Part shown: positions 1-9,253 of the stretch, in pieces
Numbering within the stretch: the first letter of the stretch is position 1
Layout: each line of letters opens with the position of its first letter
From: Bradyrhizobium paxllaeri
GTDB lineage: Bacteria; Pseudomonadota; Alphaproteobacteria; Rhizobiales; Xanthobacteraceae
Length of the DNA: 64,000 nucleotides
Reading direction: 5' to 3'
Assembly (NCBI RefSeq): GCF_001693515.2
Contig: NZ_CP042968.1
Span: forward strand, 4,278,001 to 4,342,000
Position numbers and translations under genes: made by a program
Notes under the pieces: generated by a model
The model's database searches: none
Told to the model about the DNA's origin: nothing
What the model saw: the letters and a program-made list of their open reading frames with translations, nothing else

Positions 1-452
1 TCAACCAGAATTTTTCCGAAGGCTACCTGCTCGACGGCGTACTGGCCGGCGAGATCGCACTGCCGGCGGGCGCCGTGCGAGAGCCGTTCATCGACGTCGA
101 CGACATCGCCGAGGTCGTGGTGGCGGCGCTGACGGAGGCGCGCCATGTCGGCAAGCTCTATGAGGTGACGGGACCGCGCGCGCTGACGTTTGCGCAAGCG
201 GTTGCCGAGATCGCCGAGGCCGCGGGGCGGCCGGTTCAGTACCGGCAGGTCGCGCCGCAGGATTTTGCAGCCGCCATGCGCCCCCATGTGCCCGACGACG
301 TCATCGAGCTGATGCTGGAGCTGTTTACCGTCGTGCTCGACGGACGCAATTCCGCTGTCGCGCATGGCGTCGAGCAGGCGCTCGGCCGCCCCGCACGCGA
401 CTTTTCCGACTACGCCCGCCGGACCGCCGCGACCGGTGTGTGGAGGGCTTGA
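1..452 (+). CDS. NmrA-like NAD(P)-binding oxidoreductase, C-terminal part (5' truncated)
   Basis: The reading frame is already open at base 3 and runs to TGA at 450-452, so only the last 149 codons are present. The segment EPFIDVDDIAEVVVAAL, followed by YEVTGPRALTFAQAVAEIA, is the usual C-terminal half of NmrA-like or atypical short-chain dehydrogenase proteins that bind NAD(P) through an N-terminal Rossmann fold, here outside the window. Such proteins act as redox sensors or quinone/sugar oxidoreductases; the substrate cannot be told from this part. The stop lies 2 bp before the next gene's ATG, so the two are probably co-transcribed. Confidence 0.8.
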   Translation, partial: NQNFSEGYLLDGVLAGEIALPAGAVREPFIDVDDIAEVVVAALTEARHVGKLYEVTGPRALTFAQAVAEIAEAAGRPVQYRQVAPQDFAAAMRPHVPDDVIELMLELFTVVLDGRNSAVAHGVEQALGRPARDFSDYARRTAATGVWRA

Positions 453-454
453 TC

Positions 455-940
455 ATGCTGCAGATGTTGATCACCGGCCTGCTGTGGTTCTCCGCCATCG
501 GCTGCGGCCTGCTCGCCGGGCTCTACTTCGCGTTTTCGGCCTTCATCATGACGGCGCTCGGCCGCATCGGACAGGCCGCCGGCATCGCCACCATGAATGC
601 GATCAATGTCGTCATTGTGCAGTCGCTGTTCCTGCCGGTCTTCCTGGCAACGACGGCAACGAGCGCGGCGCTGGCGGTGATGGCGCTGTTGCGCTGGGGT
701 GAGCCGGGCGCGATGGCGATGCTGGCCGGCGGCGTACTCTACGTGCTTGGCATGTTCGTCGTCACCATGATCTTCAACGTGCCGCTGAACAACGCGCTTG
801 CCGCGGCCGATCCCGCAAGCCAGGAGGCCGCCTCGCTGTGGGCGCGCTATCTGACGGACTGGACGTTTTGGAATCACGTACGGACGGTCGCGTCCACGGC
901 AGCCTGCGCGCTGTTTATCGCCGCCATTGCGGCGAAGTAA
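455..940 (+). CDS. DUF1772 family integral membrane protein
   Basis: 161 residues from ATG 455; an upstream GTG in frame would lie inside the previous gene. Four hydrophobic segments are visible: residues about 3-27, 50-75, 85-110 and 138-158. The pattern, with an N-terminal GLYFAFSAFIM segment, the polar NVPLNN motif after the third helix and a Trp-rich WARYLTDWTFWNHVR stretch, is that of DUF1772 (anthrone-oxygenase-like) proteins. In bacteria these often sit next to NmrA-type oxidoreductases, as here. The physiological substrate is unknown; the fungal relatives' oxygenase activity should not be assumed. Confidence 0.75.
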   Translation: MLQMLITGLLWFSAIGCGLLAGLYFAFSAFIMTALGRIGQAAGIATMNAINVVIVQSLFLPVFLATTATSAALAVMALLRWGEPGAMAMLAGGVLYVLGMFVVTMIFNVPLNNALAAADPASQEAASLWARYLTDWTFWNHVRTVASTAACALFIAAIAAK

Positions 941-956
941 GAAGGGCCGGCAAAGA

Positions 957-985
957 AAAAGCCGCCCGGAGCAGGGCGGCTTTCG
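957..985. terminator. Bidirectional intrinsic terminator between convergent genes
   Basis: A perfect 7-bp stem, GCCGCCC (961-967) with GGGCGGC (974-980) around a 6-nt loop, is flanked by AAAAA on the left and TTT on the right. It lies between the plus-strand DUF1772 gene and the minus-strand PEP-CTERM gene. The five A's give a T-run on the minus strand, so it is a better terminator for the PEP-CTERM gene. Confidence 0.75.
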
Positions 986-1006
986 AATTTTGTTCAGCGC
1001 GAGCGA

Positions 1007-1726
1007 TCAGGCCGCGGTGGGCGCGCTGCTGCTGCGCTTGCGGCGGTAGGCCATGAAGCCGACGCCCGCAAAACCGAGGATCATCATCGCCCAGGTCGAG
1101 GGTTCCGGGACCGGCGGCGCGGTTTCGAAGGTGAAGTCTGCCAGGATCTTGAGCGTCGACGTCTTGCCCTCGGGGTTCGTCCATTTGCCGGTGTTTTTGT
1201 CGTACCATCCATCGCCATATTCAGCGAAGTGGATGTCGGACACCGTAACGCCGTTGAGGGTGAACGGACCAAGGTTGTTGAGCAGTGTCTGGCTGATGTT
1301 GAACACGTTGTCAGGCGACGGGTTGGTCGTCTGCTGGATGTTCAGGCTGAACTCCTGCTTATCAAACGCATTGTTCGGCGAGGTGAAGTTCAGCGAGAAG
1401 GTGTATTTGACGTTGAAATTCTGGTCGGTGTTGTAGGTCGCAAGGTTCACCCAGGTGATCTTGCCGATGACGTAGTCGTCCTGGTTCGACGTGATGTTGC
1501 CGGTGATATCAGTAATCGTCAGCGTGCTCGGCTTGTTGTTATTCGCCGCGCCCGACATTTTGAGCACGTTGTAGTTATTGGTGATGGAGCAGGTCGGGCT
1601 GCCGCTGCAATTCGAGATGCCGGAAAAGTTGCCGTCACCGGTGAAGCTAACGACGGCCGCGTTTGCCGGGGCATGCGCCAAACCGGCCAGCAAACCCGCG
1701 GCCAAAAATTTAAATATCCTGCTCAT
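1007..1726 (-). CDS. Exported protein with PEPxxWA-type PEP-CTERM sorting signal
   Basis: 239 residues. The N-terminus has a Sec signal peptide ([15 protein letters not shown], cleavage probably after AHAPANA). The C-terminus carries a full sorting signal: Pro-rich [12 protein letters not shown], a hydrophobic segment ending GFMAYR, then a basic tail RRKRSSS. This is the tripartite PEP-CTERM organisation recognised by exosortases and usually linked to exopolysaccharide or biofilm export. The middle is Asn/Thr-rich beta-type sequence, like the choice-of-anchor domains that accompany such tails. No exosortase gene is in the window. The upstream region (1727-1830) is much more AT-rich than its surroundings. 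Its exact role is unknown. Confidence 0.8.
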   Translation of the reverse strand: MSRIFKFLAAGLLAGLAHAPANAAVVSFTGDGNFSGISNCSGSPTCSITNNYNVLKMSGAANNNKPSTLTITDITGNITSNQDDYVIGKITWVNLATYNTDQNFNVKYTFSLNFTSPNNAFDKQEFSLNIQQTTNPSPDNVFNISQTLLNNLGPFTLNGVTVSDIHFAEYGDGWYDKNTGKWTNPEGKTSTLKILADFTFETAPPVPEPSTWAMMILGFAGVGFMAYRRKRSSSAPTAA

Positions 1727-2100
1727 AATACGACATCCCGGTTTTTAATCTGTTTTTATTTAATGGAACCTTTTCAGATATTATATAGGTAGTCAAGTGC
1801 GGTTTAATTTCCATAATTAAATATTGTGAGGTTGCGCGGCGGCCCGTGTTCGCTCCGCGGGAAGCGCCCCCGACGGCGTCGTCCGGACCGAAGGCCAAGC
1901 CTTTTCTGATAGCTAAACAGACGATCAGGCCCGCCAGCTGGCGGGCAGGCGGATCGCTCGCTCGGAAATCCCGCGCTGGGAGGCTTTAAATCGCGGTAAG
2001 GCGGTGCGCTATTCTTCCGGCTGGCTGGGGGCCGCGCGGCGCAGATCGATCTGTCGTGTCGGAGAACGGATAAAGGCCGTGAATGGGCAAAAGCCGTTGC
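1727..2100. other. Intergenic region, AT-rich promoter area plus an 18-bp palindrome
   Basis: No convincing gene. Bases 1730-1830 are strongly AT-rich and probably hold the promoter of the minus-strand PEP-CTERM gene. A perfect 18-bp palindrome, GCCCGCCAGCTGGCGGGC, lies at 1929-1946. It has no T-run, so it is not an obvious terminator; it could be an operator or simply part of the tRNA-Asn flank. Confidence 0.5.
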
Positions 2101-2175
2101 TGGCTCCCCGGGCTGGATTCGAACCAGCGACCATTCGATTAACAGTCGAATGCTCTACCGCTGAGCTACCGAGGA
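2101..2175 (-). tRNA. tRNA-Asn (anticodon GTT)
   Basis: Read on the minus strand, the acceptor stem TCCTCGG pairs with CCGGGGA, followed by discriminator G and an encoded CCA (complement of 2101-2103). The D-loop has AGCTCAGCGGTAGAGC, the anticodon loop reads CTGTTAA (anticodon GTT) and the T-arm has GGTTCGAATCC. Length is 75 nt including CCA. All arms fold canonically. Confidence 0.97.
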
Positions 2176-2443
2176 ATAGGCGAACCAAAGGCTCGCGAGC
2201 GGGGAGCGTATAACAAAGCCCTTCGCGCTTGCAAAGGACCAAATCACGGCCGGCGCATTTGCTTGAAGCGGGCCGGAAAGCTCCCGTGCGCCAATGATTT
2301 GTCAGCATTTTAGGCGTTCGGAGGCGGGGAGCGGAACCAATCGCGTGGAATTCCGTCATCCCCAGGCGTCATGGATCGGGCCGCCAATTCGACTCAATCG
2401 GCCCGGAGCCTCCGCGGCGCTGGGTTTCAAGGGAGCTGATTCG

Positions 2444-2635
2444 ATGCCAGCCATTGCAACCGACCTCACGCAGACTGTTCCTTCAATCGTCCCGAGCGAC
2501 ATTCCCGCCATGAGCGACGACGAATGCCTGTTTCGGCTCGCCAAAGCCATTGAAGCGCACGATGAAGCGCACGATACCGAGCATTTGGACGAAGTCGCGC
2601 GGCTGATCGGCCGGCTGGCGGTCACGGTCGAATAG
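2444..2635 (+). CDS. Small hypothetical acidic protein, 63 aa
   Basis: The ATG at 2444 is chosen because GGGAG (2431-2435) sits at normal ribosome-binding distance; the open frame further upstream has no such support. The product is acidic, with an unstructured Thr/Pro-rich N-terminus and a helical second half (DECLFRLAKAIEAHDEAHD, then EHLDEVARLIGRLA). No signal peptide or membrane segment. I do not recognise a family. The codon use is like that of real genes here. Confidence 0.55.
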   Translation: MPAIATDLTQTVPSIVPSDIPAMSDDECLFRLAKAIEAHDEAHDTEHLDEVARLIGRLAVTVE

Positions 2636-2783
2636 GCGGCTTTTCCGCTTCGGCCGCGGACGGCCCGGTCGCAGCCGGGCGCATGTTGCGTTTTGCCGGA
2701 GCTTGTACCAAAGATGGCCCGGCTTTCAGCCGTCGGTTCCAGTTCTCTTGCGGTAACCCCGCATGCTTTCAGGGTCTTAGTCT

Positions 2784-3449
2784 ATGTCCGGTTTTGCGGC
2801 CGCGCGCCAGAATATGGTCGATGGTCAGGTGCGTCCGAGCGACGTGACCGATTCCCGTATCATCGATGCGATGCTGGCGGTGCCGCGTGAGGCCTTCGTT
2901 CCCGAAAACAAGCAGGCGCTGGCCTATCTCGATCTCGATCTCGACGTCAGCGAAAGCGGCGCAGCCAAGCGCTACCTGATCAAGCCGGCGGTGCTGGCGA
3001 AGATGCTGCAGGCGGCGGAGATCAAGGAGAGCGACCGCATCCTGGTGGTCGGCTGCGCCACCGGTTACGCCGCCGCCGTGATCGCCCGATTCGCTTCCCA
3101 GGTGAGCGCGACGGAGAGCGATTCGGCGCTGGCGGCGAAAGCGCAGACGATTCTGGCGGCCAACGGCTGTGGAAATGTCACGGTCCGGACCGCGGCGGCT
3201 GTGGATGGAGATCCGGCGGGGGCGCCTTATGATGTGATCGTGCTGAACGGCGCAACCGAGATCGTGCCGGAGCAGCTCTACGGACAATTGCGCAGCGGTG
3301 GCCGATTGGTTGGCGTTTTTGCGACGTCGCGGCCTGCACGGGCTACCATCGCGACCTGTTCGCACGGCGATTTCGGTCACCGGACGCTGTTCGATGCTGC
3401 CGCCCCGGTGCTGCCCGGCATGGAACTCGTTCCAGCCTTCGTTTTCTAG
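2784..3449 (+). CDS. Protein-L-isoaspartate O-methyltransferase-like protein
   Basis: 221 residues. The N-terminus (ARQNMVDGQVRPSDVTD, then AMLAVPREAFVP) and the SAM-binding segment RILVVGCATGYAAAVIARFA (about residues 85-104) are typical of the PIMT family, which methylates isoaspartyl residues to start their repair in the cytosol. The family's usual motif I, VLEIGTGSGY, is present as VVGCATGYAA. It lies directly upstream of a tolC-type gene, a common alphaproteobacterial arrangement. This branch diverges from E. coli Pcm, so isoaspartyl activity is inferred rather than certain. Confidence 0.85.
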   Translation: MSGFAAARQNMVDGQVRPSDVTDSRIIDAMLAVPREAFVPENKQALAYLDLDLDVSESGAAKRYLIKPAVLAKMLQAAEIKESDRILVVGCATGYAAAVIARFASQVSATESDSALAAKAQTILAANGCGNVTVRTAAAVDGDPAGAPYDVIVLNGATEIVPEQLYGQLRSGGRLVGVFATSRPARATIATCSHGDFGHRTLFDAAAPVLPGMELVPAFVF

Positions 3450-3639
3450 CCTTTCAGCCCTTTCCACGCCCAATATTTGCCCTTGGTGGCCGGCTAAATC
3501 CTCTTCGAAATCAGAAGTGTGGCCGGATTGCCCCACGTGAAGAGTTTCGACGGCCTATACTCCCGGAGTAGTTCCGTCGGGCTTACGTGCGGATTAAGGT
3601 GAGCTGGGACTCACTTCGAATGAAGCGACGTTCGGTTAA

Positions 3640-3661
3640 TGATCATGTGGGACCATGATCA
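3640..3661. promoter_or_regulatory. 8-bp inverted repeat upstream of tolC-like gene
   Basis: TGATCATG (3640-3647) and CATGATCA (3654-3661) form a perfect inverted repeat with a 6-bp spacer, 35 bp before the ATG at 3697. The position suits an operator or a hairpin in the 5' untranslated region. No regulator is assigned. Confidence 0.35.
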
Positions 3662-3696
3662 CGGGCCGGGCGACCAAATAGATCGGATTGCTTGGG

Positions 3697-5103
3697 ATGC
3701 GTGGGGTGAAGGAATTTGCCGGAGCTGCAGCTTCGGCCCTTCTAATAGTGTGCATGGGCTCGACGCCCGTCTTGGCCGACACGATTGAGGCGGCCTTGGT
3801 GCGCGCCTATCAGAATAATCCGCAGCTCAATGCGCAGCGTGCGCAGGTGCGCATCACCGACGAGAACGTGCCGCAAGCGCTGTCGGGCTACCGTCCGCGA
3901 GTCGCAGTCACGGCAAGCGCGGGTTACCAATATACGGATACGCTGAGCACGCAGGGCGGCGACGCGAACAACCTCGTCAAAACCCCTATTCACGGCGCCA
4001 ATCCGCCCCGCAGCGTCGGTGCCACCATCACGCAGACGCTATTCAACGGCCAGCAGACCGCGAACCGGACCAGGGCCGCGGAAGGTCAGGTCTCCGGCGC
4101 GCGCGAGGCGCTGCGTTCGCTCGAACAGACCGTGCTGCTCAGCGGCGCCACGATCTACATGGACTACCTGCGCGATTCCGCGATCGTCGAGGTGCAGAAG
4201 AGCAACGTTCGCGTGCTCGAGCAGACGCTGAAGCAAACGCGCGACCGCTTCAATGTCGGCGAAGTCACGCGCACCGACGTTGCGCAGTCGGAAGCCCAGC
4301 TCGCCGCCGGCAAAACGCAGCTCCTCACCGCAGAAGCCAACCTCAACACGACGCGCTCGAATTTCCGCCGCATCATCGGCAACGAGCCGCAAAACCTGGC
4401 GCCGGGCTCACCGGTCGACCGCTTCCTGCCGGCGACGCTGCCGGCCGCCGTCGAGCTCGGCCTGACGCAAAATCCGAACGTCACCGCAGCGATGTTCGGC
4501 ATCGACGTCAGCTACCTCCAGGTCAAGGTGGCCGAAGGCGCGCTGTTGCCGGTGGTCACGCTGCAGGCCTCCGTGCAGCAGTCCTATGAGCAGAGCCTGA
4601 TCCAGTTCCGCTCGTTCGGCGCGTCCGCGGTCGCGCAGCTCAACGTTCCAATCTATCAGGGCGGCGCTGAATACTCGTTGATCCGCCAGTCCAAGGAAAC
4701 GGTAGCGCAGCAGCGCCTCGTTCTCGACCAGACCCGCGACCAGACCCGCGCCAACGTGGTCACGGCATGGGGACAGCTCGTTGCCGGCAAGGCGCAGGTT
4801 GCCTCCGCCCAATCGCAGGTGCAGGCATCGGAAATCGCGCTCAACGGCGTGCGCGAGGAAGCCAAGGCCGGACAGCGCACCACGCTCGACGTGCTCAACG
4901 CCCAGCAGGCGCTGGTCAATGCCCGCGTCGCGCTGGTTACCGCGCAGCACGATCGCGTGGTGGCGTCGTACTCCGTGCTGAGCCAGATCGGACGGCTGTC
5001 GCCGCAGGTGCTCAACCTGCCCACCACCGTCTACGATCCGAGCGTGCACTATCATCAGGTGCGCGACAGCTGGGCCGGCGTTCGCACGCCCGACGGCCGC
5101 TGA
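3697..5103 (+). CDS. tolC: TolC-family outer-membrane channel of an efflux or type I secretion system
   Basis: 468 residues from ATG 3697 (a TTG at 3688 is a weaker option). A signal peptide ends at PVLA-DTIEAALVRAY, so mature protein starts with the family's IEAALxxAYxxNPxL helix. Two homologous halves of long amphipathic helices follow, with the second repeat around ELGLTQNPNVTAAMF. This fits a trimeric outer-membrane barrel with a periplasmic alpha-helical tunnel that partners with RND or ABC exporters. The C-terminus (VYDPSVHYHQVRDSWAGVR) is typical of alphaproteobacterial TolC. It could be the outer-membrane exit for the RTX protein at 9923-12226, but that is only inference from proximity. 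Confidence 0.92.
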   Translation: MRGVKEFAGAAASALLIVCMGSTPVLADTIEAALVRAYQNNPQLNAQRAQVRITDENVPQALSGYRPRVAVTASAGYQYTDTLSTQGGDANNLVKTPIHGANPPRSVGATITQTLFNGQQTANRTRAAEGQVSGAREALRSLEQTVLLSGATIYMDYLRDSAIVEVQKSNVRVLEQTLKQTRDRFNVGEVTRTDVAQSEAQLAAGKTQLLTAEANLNTTRSNFRRIIGNEPQNLAPGSPVDRFLPATLPAAVELGLTQNPNVTAAMFGIDVSYLQVKVAEGALLPVVTLQASVQQSYEQSLIQFRSFGASAVAQLNVPIYQGGAEYSLIRQSKETVAQQRLVLDQTRDQTRANVVTAWGQLVAGKAQVASAQSQVQASEIALNGVREEAKAGQRTTLDVLNAQQALVNARVALVTAQHDRVVASYSVLSQIGRLSPQVLNLPTTVYDPSVHYHQVRDSWAGVRTPDGR

Positions 5104-5421
5104 TATCTGAGTCTATTCCCGCACAGTCGGGACGAATATCGACGCCCGGCGCCTGTTGCGCCGGGCGCTTTGCTTGCAATCATTTGTGGCCATGACGTAC
5201 CGTTTCCGGGGCGAGCTGAGCGATTCGCGGCTTGTGTCCTTGCATCGCACGGACGCGCGTCGGGTTGTATTTTGAGGGGAGCAGGTCCCCCGCGTGGTGT
5301 GGCGGGCGGGCTTGATCTGGGGACAAGTCAGGCTTCTGCGATGAAAATCCCGACCTGCATATCCGGAACCGGCAATTCCTCCGTGGCTTTGGTATAAAAT
5401 GGTTTCGATGTGGAGTCGGAG
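5104..5421. other. Intergenic region between tolC-like gene and popZ
   Basis: 318 bp. It contains the hairpin terminator at 5143-5171 and, in its second half, presumably the popZ promoter and leader. No coding frame in it is convincing. Confidence 0.5.
5143..5171 (+). terminator. Intrinsic terminator after tolC-like gene
   Basis: A perfect 10-bp stem, CGCCCGGCGC (5143-5152) with GCGCCGGGCG (5158-5167) around a CTGTT loop, is followed by CTTTGCTT. It lies about 40 bp after the tolC stop. The short interrupted T-run makes it moderate in strength. Confidence 0.7.
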
Positions 5422-6129
5422 ATGACGCAGCCTGCAAAGGTCCAAGAGCCCTCGATGGAGGAGATTCTGGCGTCGATCCGTCGCATCATCGCCGACGACG
5501 AGGCGAAGCCCGTGGCCGCCAAGCCGGAGGCCGCTGCCGCGCCGGCACCGAAACCGGTGATGAGAGACATCCCGCCCTCGGCGATTGCTCCCAAGCCGGC
5601 GGCGCCCAAGCTCGCACCAGCCCCGCCGCCACCGCCTGCGCCCGAACCGGCAGCCAGCAACAACCAGGACGACATCGACGCGATGCTGGCGAGCCTCGAT
5701 GCGGCAACGCCCGAGGCCGATATCAGGCCGGCGCCGCAGCCGGAGGCCGACGTGTTCGAGCTCACTGACGAGATGGCGTTGCCTGACCCGGCGCCGCCAC
5801 CGCCGCCGGTATCATCGTTCAGCAAGATCGAGCCGGCGGACGACATCGAATTCAGCGAGGCCCGCAGGGCCAGGCAACCGGTTCACGAGCCGTCGTTCGA
5901 TAACTCACCCCCTGGGCCGCCGATCTTGTCGCATTCAACCGTTTCCGCCGTCGAGTCCGCCTTCAATTCCCTGGCCAATACCGTGCTGAGCAACAACGCG
6001 CGAACACTGGAAGATCTGGTCAAGGAAATGCTGCGGCCGATGCTGAAGTCCTGGCTGGATGACAATCTGCCGGGCCTGGTGGAGCGGATCGTCAAGGCCG
6101 AGATCGAGCGGGTTTCGCGCGGGCGCTAG
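5422..6129 (+). CDS. popZ: PopZ polar organising protein (DUF2497)
   Basis: 235 residues from ATG 5422, with GGAG just upstream. The protein has the PopZ layout: a conserved N-terminal helix (EPSMEEILASIRRIIADD), a long Pro/Ala-rich acidic disordered spacer (about residues 30-165), and a C-terminal helical oligomerisation region (TLEDLVKEMLRPMLKSWL, then LPGLVERIVKAEIERV). In Caulobacter PopZ forms the polar scaffold that anchors chromosome origins through ParB and recruits signalling proteins. The position between tolC and valS matches other alphaproteobacteria. The spacer's Pro richness (runs of PPPPPAPEP type) is normal for the family. Confidence 0.93.
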   Translation: MTQPAKVQEPSMEEILASIRRIIADDEAKPVAAKPEAAAAPAPKPVMRDIPPSAIAPKPAAPKLAPAPPPPPAPEPAASNNQDDIDAMLASLDAATPEADIRPAPQPEADVFELTDEMALPDPAPPPPPVSSFSKIEPADDIEFSEARRARQPVHEPSFDNSPPGPPILSHSTVSAVESAFNSLANTVLSNNARTLEDLVKEMLRPMLKSWLDDNLPGLVERIVKAEIERVSRGR

Positions 6130-6373
6130 TTCCAGAACGCCTGGCGAGACTGCATCAAGCCCCATCGGGACATTCAAACCGGCGTTATCGCGGGGCTCCC
6201 GCTGCCCCGGACTAACGTTGGCCGGTTGACTTGAGGCGCTGTGGCGGCTTTCTAGGGGCCGTCCGGCGCCGATCCCGTCAGAACCGGCCGCTATCCGTTG
6301 ATTTGATGTGTATTCTCTAGGCAATCCGGCAACGGATTGCCTGAAAGCGCACCCAGCACCCAACTGCATTGTC

Positions 6374-9232
6374 ATGATCGAGAAAAACTACCAGCCCGCC
6401 GATATCGAAAGCCGCATGTCCCGGATCTGGGAGGAGAGCGGCGCGTTCATGGCCGGCCGCCCGGAACGGAAGGACGCCGCGCCGTTCACCATCGTGATCC
6501 CGCCGCCGAACGTGACGGGTTCGCTGCATATGGGCCACGCGCTCAACAACACGCTGCAGGACATCCTCTGCCGCTTCGAGCGGATGCGCGGCCGCGACGT
6601 GCTGTGGCAGCCCGGCACCGACCATGCCGGCATCGCGACCCAGATGGTGGTCGAGCGGCAATTGATGGAACGGCAGGAGCCGGGCCGGCGCGACCTCGGC
6701 CGCGCCAAATTCCTCGAACGCGTCTGGCAGTGGAAGGCCGAGAGCGGCGGCACCATCGTCAACCAGTTGAAGCGCCTCGGCGCCTCCTGCGACTGGTCGC
6801 GCGAGCGCTTTACGATGGACGAGGGGCTGTCGCGCGCGGTCGTGAAAGTGTTCGTCGAGCTGTACCGCGAGGGCCTGATCTACAAGGACAAGCGGCTGGT
6901 CAACTGGGATCCGAAACTTCTCACCGCGATCTCCGATCTCGAAGTGCAGCAGGTCGAGGTCAAGGGCAGCCTCTGGTATCTGCGCTATCCGATCTCGGGC
7001 ATGACCTTCAGCCCCGACGATCCCTCGACGTTTGTCGTTGTGGCGACGACGCGGCCCGAGACGATGCTCGGCGACACCGCGGTTGCCATACATCCGGACA
7101 ATGAACGGATCGGGCACCTGATCGGCCAGCACGTGATCCTGCCGCTGGTCGGCCGCCGCATCCCGATCGTCGGCGACGACTACGCCGATCCCGAAAAGGG
7201 ATCGGGTGCGGTCAAAATCACGCCGGCGCATGACTTCAACGACTTCGAGGTCGGCAAGCGTCACAGCCTGCCGCAGATCAACGTGTTCGATCGCGAGGGC
7301 TGCATGGCCCTCGTCGACAACGAGGATTATCTGCGCGGATTGCCCGAAGGCGTGCTGATGCTCGCCGAGGAGCTCCACAATGTCGACCGCTTCGCCGCTC
7401 GCAAGAAGATCGTGGCGCGGCTGGAGGATTTCGGCTTCCTCGAAAAGATCGAGCCGAACACGCACATGGTGCCGCATGGCGACCGCTCCAACGTGGTGAT
7501 CGAGCCCTATCTGACCGACCAGTGGTATGTCGACGCCAGGACCATGGCGCAGCCGGCGATTGCGGCCGTGCGCTCGGGCGCGACCACCTTCGTGCCGAAG
7601 AACTGGGAGAAGACCTATTTCGAATGGATGGAGAACATCCAGCCCTGGTGCATCTCGCGTCAGCTCTGGTGGGGTCATCAGATTCCGGCGTGGTACGGGC
7701 CCGACGGCAAGGTGTTCGTCGCCGAGACCGAAGAGGAAGCCGTCGGCAACGCGCTCGGCTATTACGTCGAGCAGGAAGTCATCACGGAAGAGCAGGGGCG
7801 CGAGATGGCGCAGGACCCTGCCAAGCGCGAGGGCTTCATCACGCGCGATGAGGACGTGCTCGACACCTGGTTCTCCTCAGGCCTGTGGCCGTTCTCGACG
7901 CTCGGCTGGCCCGACGACACGGCGGAAGTGAAGCGCTATTACCCGACCAGCGTGCTCGTCACGGGCTGGGACATCATCTTCTTCTGGGTTGCCCGGATGA
8001 TGATGATGGGCCTGCACTTCATGAAGGATGCGCCGTTCTCGACCGTCTACATCCACCGTCTCGTCCGCGACGAGAAGGGTGCGAAGATGTCGAAGTCGAA
8101 AGGCAACGTCATCGATCCGCTCGGCGTGATCGATGATTTCGGCGCGGACGCGCTGCGCTTTGCGCTGGCGCGCGGTGCAGCGCTCAACCACGACATCAAG
8201 CTGTCGCCGCAACTGGTCGAGACCAATCGTAATTTTGCGACCAAGCTGTGGAATGCCTGCCGCTTTGCCGAGATGAACGGCTGCGACAAGCCTGATGGCT
8301 TCGAGCCGACGGCGGCGGAGGAAACGTTGAACCGCTGGATCGCGCACGAAACCTCGCGCGCCACGCGCGAGGTGACCGAGGCGATCGAGGCCTATCGCTT
8401 CAACGACGCGGCGAACGCGATCTACCGCTTCGTCTGGAACGTCTATTGCGACTGGTATGTCGAACTCGCAAAACCCTTGCTGATGGGCGAGGAGGGGACG
8501 GCGAAAACCGAGACCCGCGCTATGATCGCATGGGCGCGCGACGAGATCCTCAAGCTGCTCCACCCGTTCATGCCCTTCATCACCGAGGAGTTGTGGGCAG
8601 TAACGGCAAAGCGCGACGGCCTGCTGGTGCTGGCCGAATGGCCGCTCAAGCCGGAGCGGGGGGCGCTCCCGCTTGATTTGACACTAATCACGAAAGACAA
8701 CCCGCAGATTCCACCGGAGCTTGCCGCGTTCGCTGCCACTTTCGTCGATCATTCGGCCGAAGCCGAAATCGGCTGGGTGGTCGACCTCGTCACCGCCGTC
8801 CGGTCGGTGAGATCGGAAATGAACATCCCGCCGGCAACGTTGATCCCGGTGGTGCTGTCGGCTACGTCTACGGAGACCAAAGACCGCGCGGGACGTTGGA
8901 GCGACATCATCAAGCGTCTGGCGCGTCTGTCGGATATCTCGTTCGCCGATCGCCCACCCGAAGGCGCGGTGCAGTTGCTCGTGCGCGGCGAGGTCGTGGC
9001 GCTGCCGCTCAAGGGCGTGATCGACCTCTCGGCTGAAAAGACCCGGCTCGACAAGGAAATCGTCAAGGCCGACGCCGACATCAAGCGCGTTGACGCCAAG
9101 CTCGGCAACGAGAAGTTCGTGGCGAATGCGCCCGAAGAGATCGTGGAAGAGGAAAAGGAAAAGCGCGAGGCGGCGGTTGCGCGCAAGGCCAAGCTGCAGG
9201 AAGCGCTGGAGCGGCTGAAGCTGGCGTCCTGA
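6374..9232 (+). CDS. valS: Valyl-tRNA synthetase
   Basis: 952 residues from ATG 6374, matching the usual ~950. Class Ia synthetase: HIGH-type motif in PPNVTGSLHMGHALN near the N-terminus, an inserted CP1 editing domain (VVVATTRPETMLGDTAVA, then GSGAVKITPAHDFNDFEVG), KMSKS motif in GAKMSKSKGNVIDP, an anticodon-binding domain, and the C-terminal coiled-coil arm of bacterial ValRS (about residues 885-950, AEKTRLDKEIVKADADIKR). It charges tRNA-Val with valine in the cytosol. The longer frame starting at 6308 adds residues without family support, so the later ATG is preferred. Confidence 0.97.
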   Translation: MIEKNYQPADIESRMSRIWEESGAFMAGRPERKDAAPFTIVIPPPNVTGSLHMGHALNNTLQDILCRFERMRGRDVLWQPGTDHAGIATQMVVERQLMERQEPGRRDLGRAKFLERVWQWKAESGGTIVNQLKRLGASCDWSRERFTMDEGLSRAVVKVFVELYREGLIYKDKRLVNWDPKLLTAISDLEVQQVEVKGSLWYLRYPISGMTFSPDDPSTFVVVATTRPETMLGDTAVAIHPDNERIGHLIGQHVILPLVGRRIPIVGDDYADPEKGSGAVKITPAHDFNDFEVGKRHSLPQINVFDREGCMALVDNEDYLRGLPEGVLMLAEELHNVDRFAARKKIVARLEDFGFLEKIEPNTHMVPHGDRSNVVIEPYLTDQWYVDARTMAQPAIAAVRSGATTFVPKNWEKTYFEWMENIQPWCISRQLWWGHQIPAWYGPDGKVFVAETEEEAVGNALGYYVEQEVITEEQGREMAQDPAKREGFITRDEDVLDTWFSSGLWPFSTLGWPDDTAEVKRYYPTSVLVTGWDIIFFWVARMMMMGLHFMKDAPFSTVYIHRLVRDEKGAKMSKSKGNVIDPLGVIDDFGADALRFALARGAALNHDIKLSPQLVETNRNFATKLWNACRFAEMNGCDKPDGFEPTAAEETLNRWIAHETSRATREVTEAIEAYRFNDAANAIYRFVWNVYCDWYVELAKPLLMGEEGTAKTETRAMIAWARDEILKLLHPFMPFITEELWAVTAKRDGLLVLAEWPLKPERGALPLDLTLITKDNPQIPPELAAFAATFVDHSAEAEIGWVVDLVTAVRSVRSEMNIPPATLIPVVLSATSTETKDRAGRWSDIIKRLARLSDISFADRPPEGAVQLLVRGEVVALPLKGVIDLSAEKTRLDKEIVKADADIKRVDAKLGNEKFVANAPEEIVEEEKEKREAAVARKAKLQEALERLKLAS

Positions 9233-9253
9233 GAAAGGGCGCTGACCTATCCC

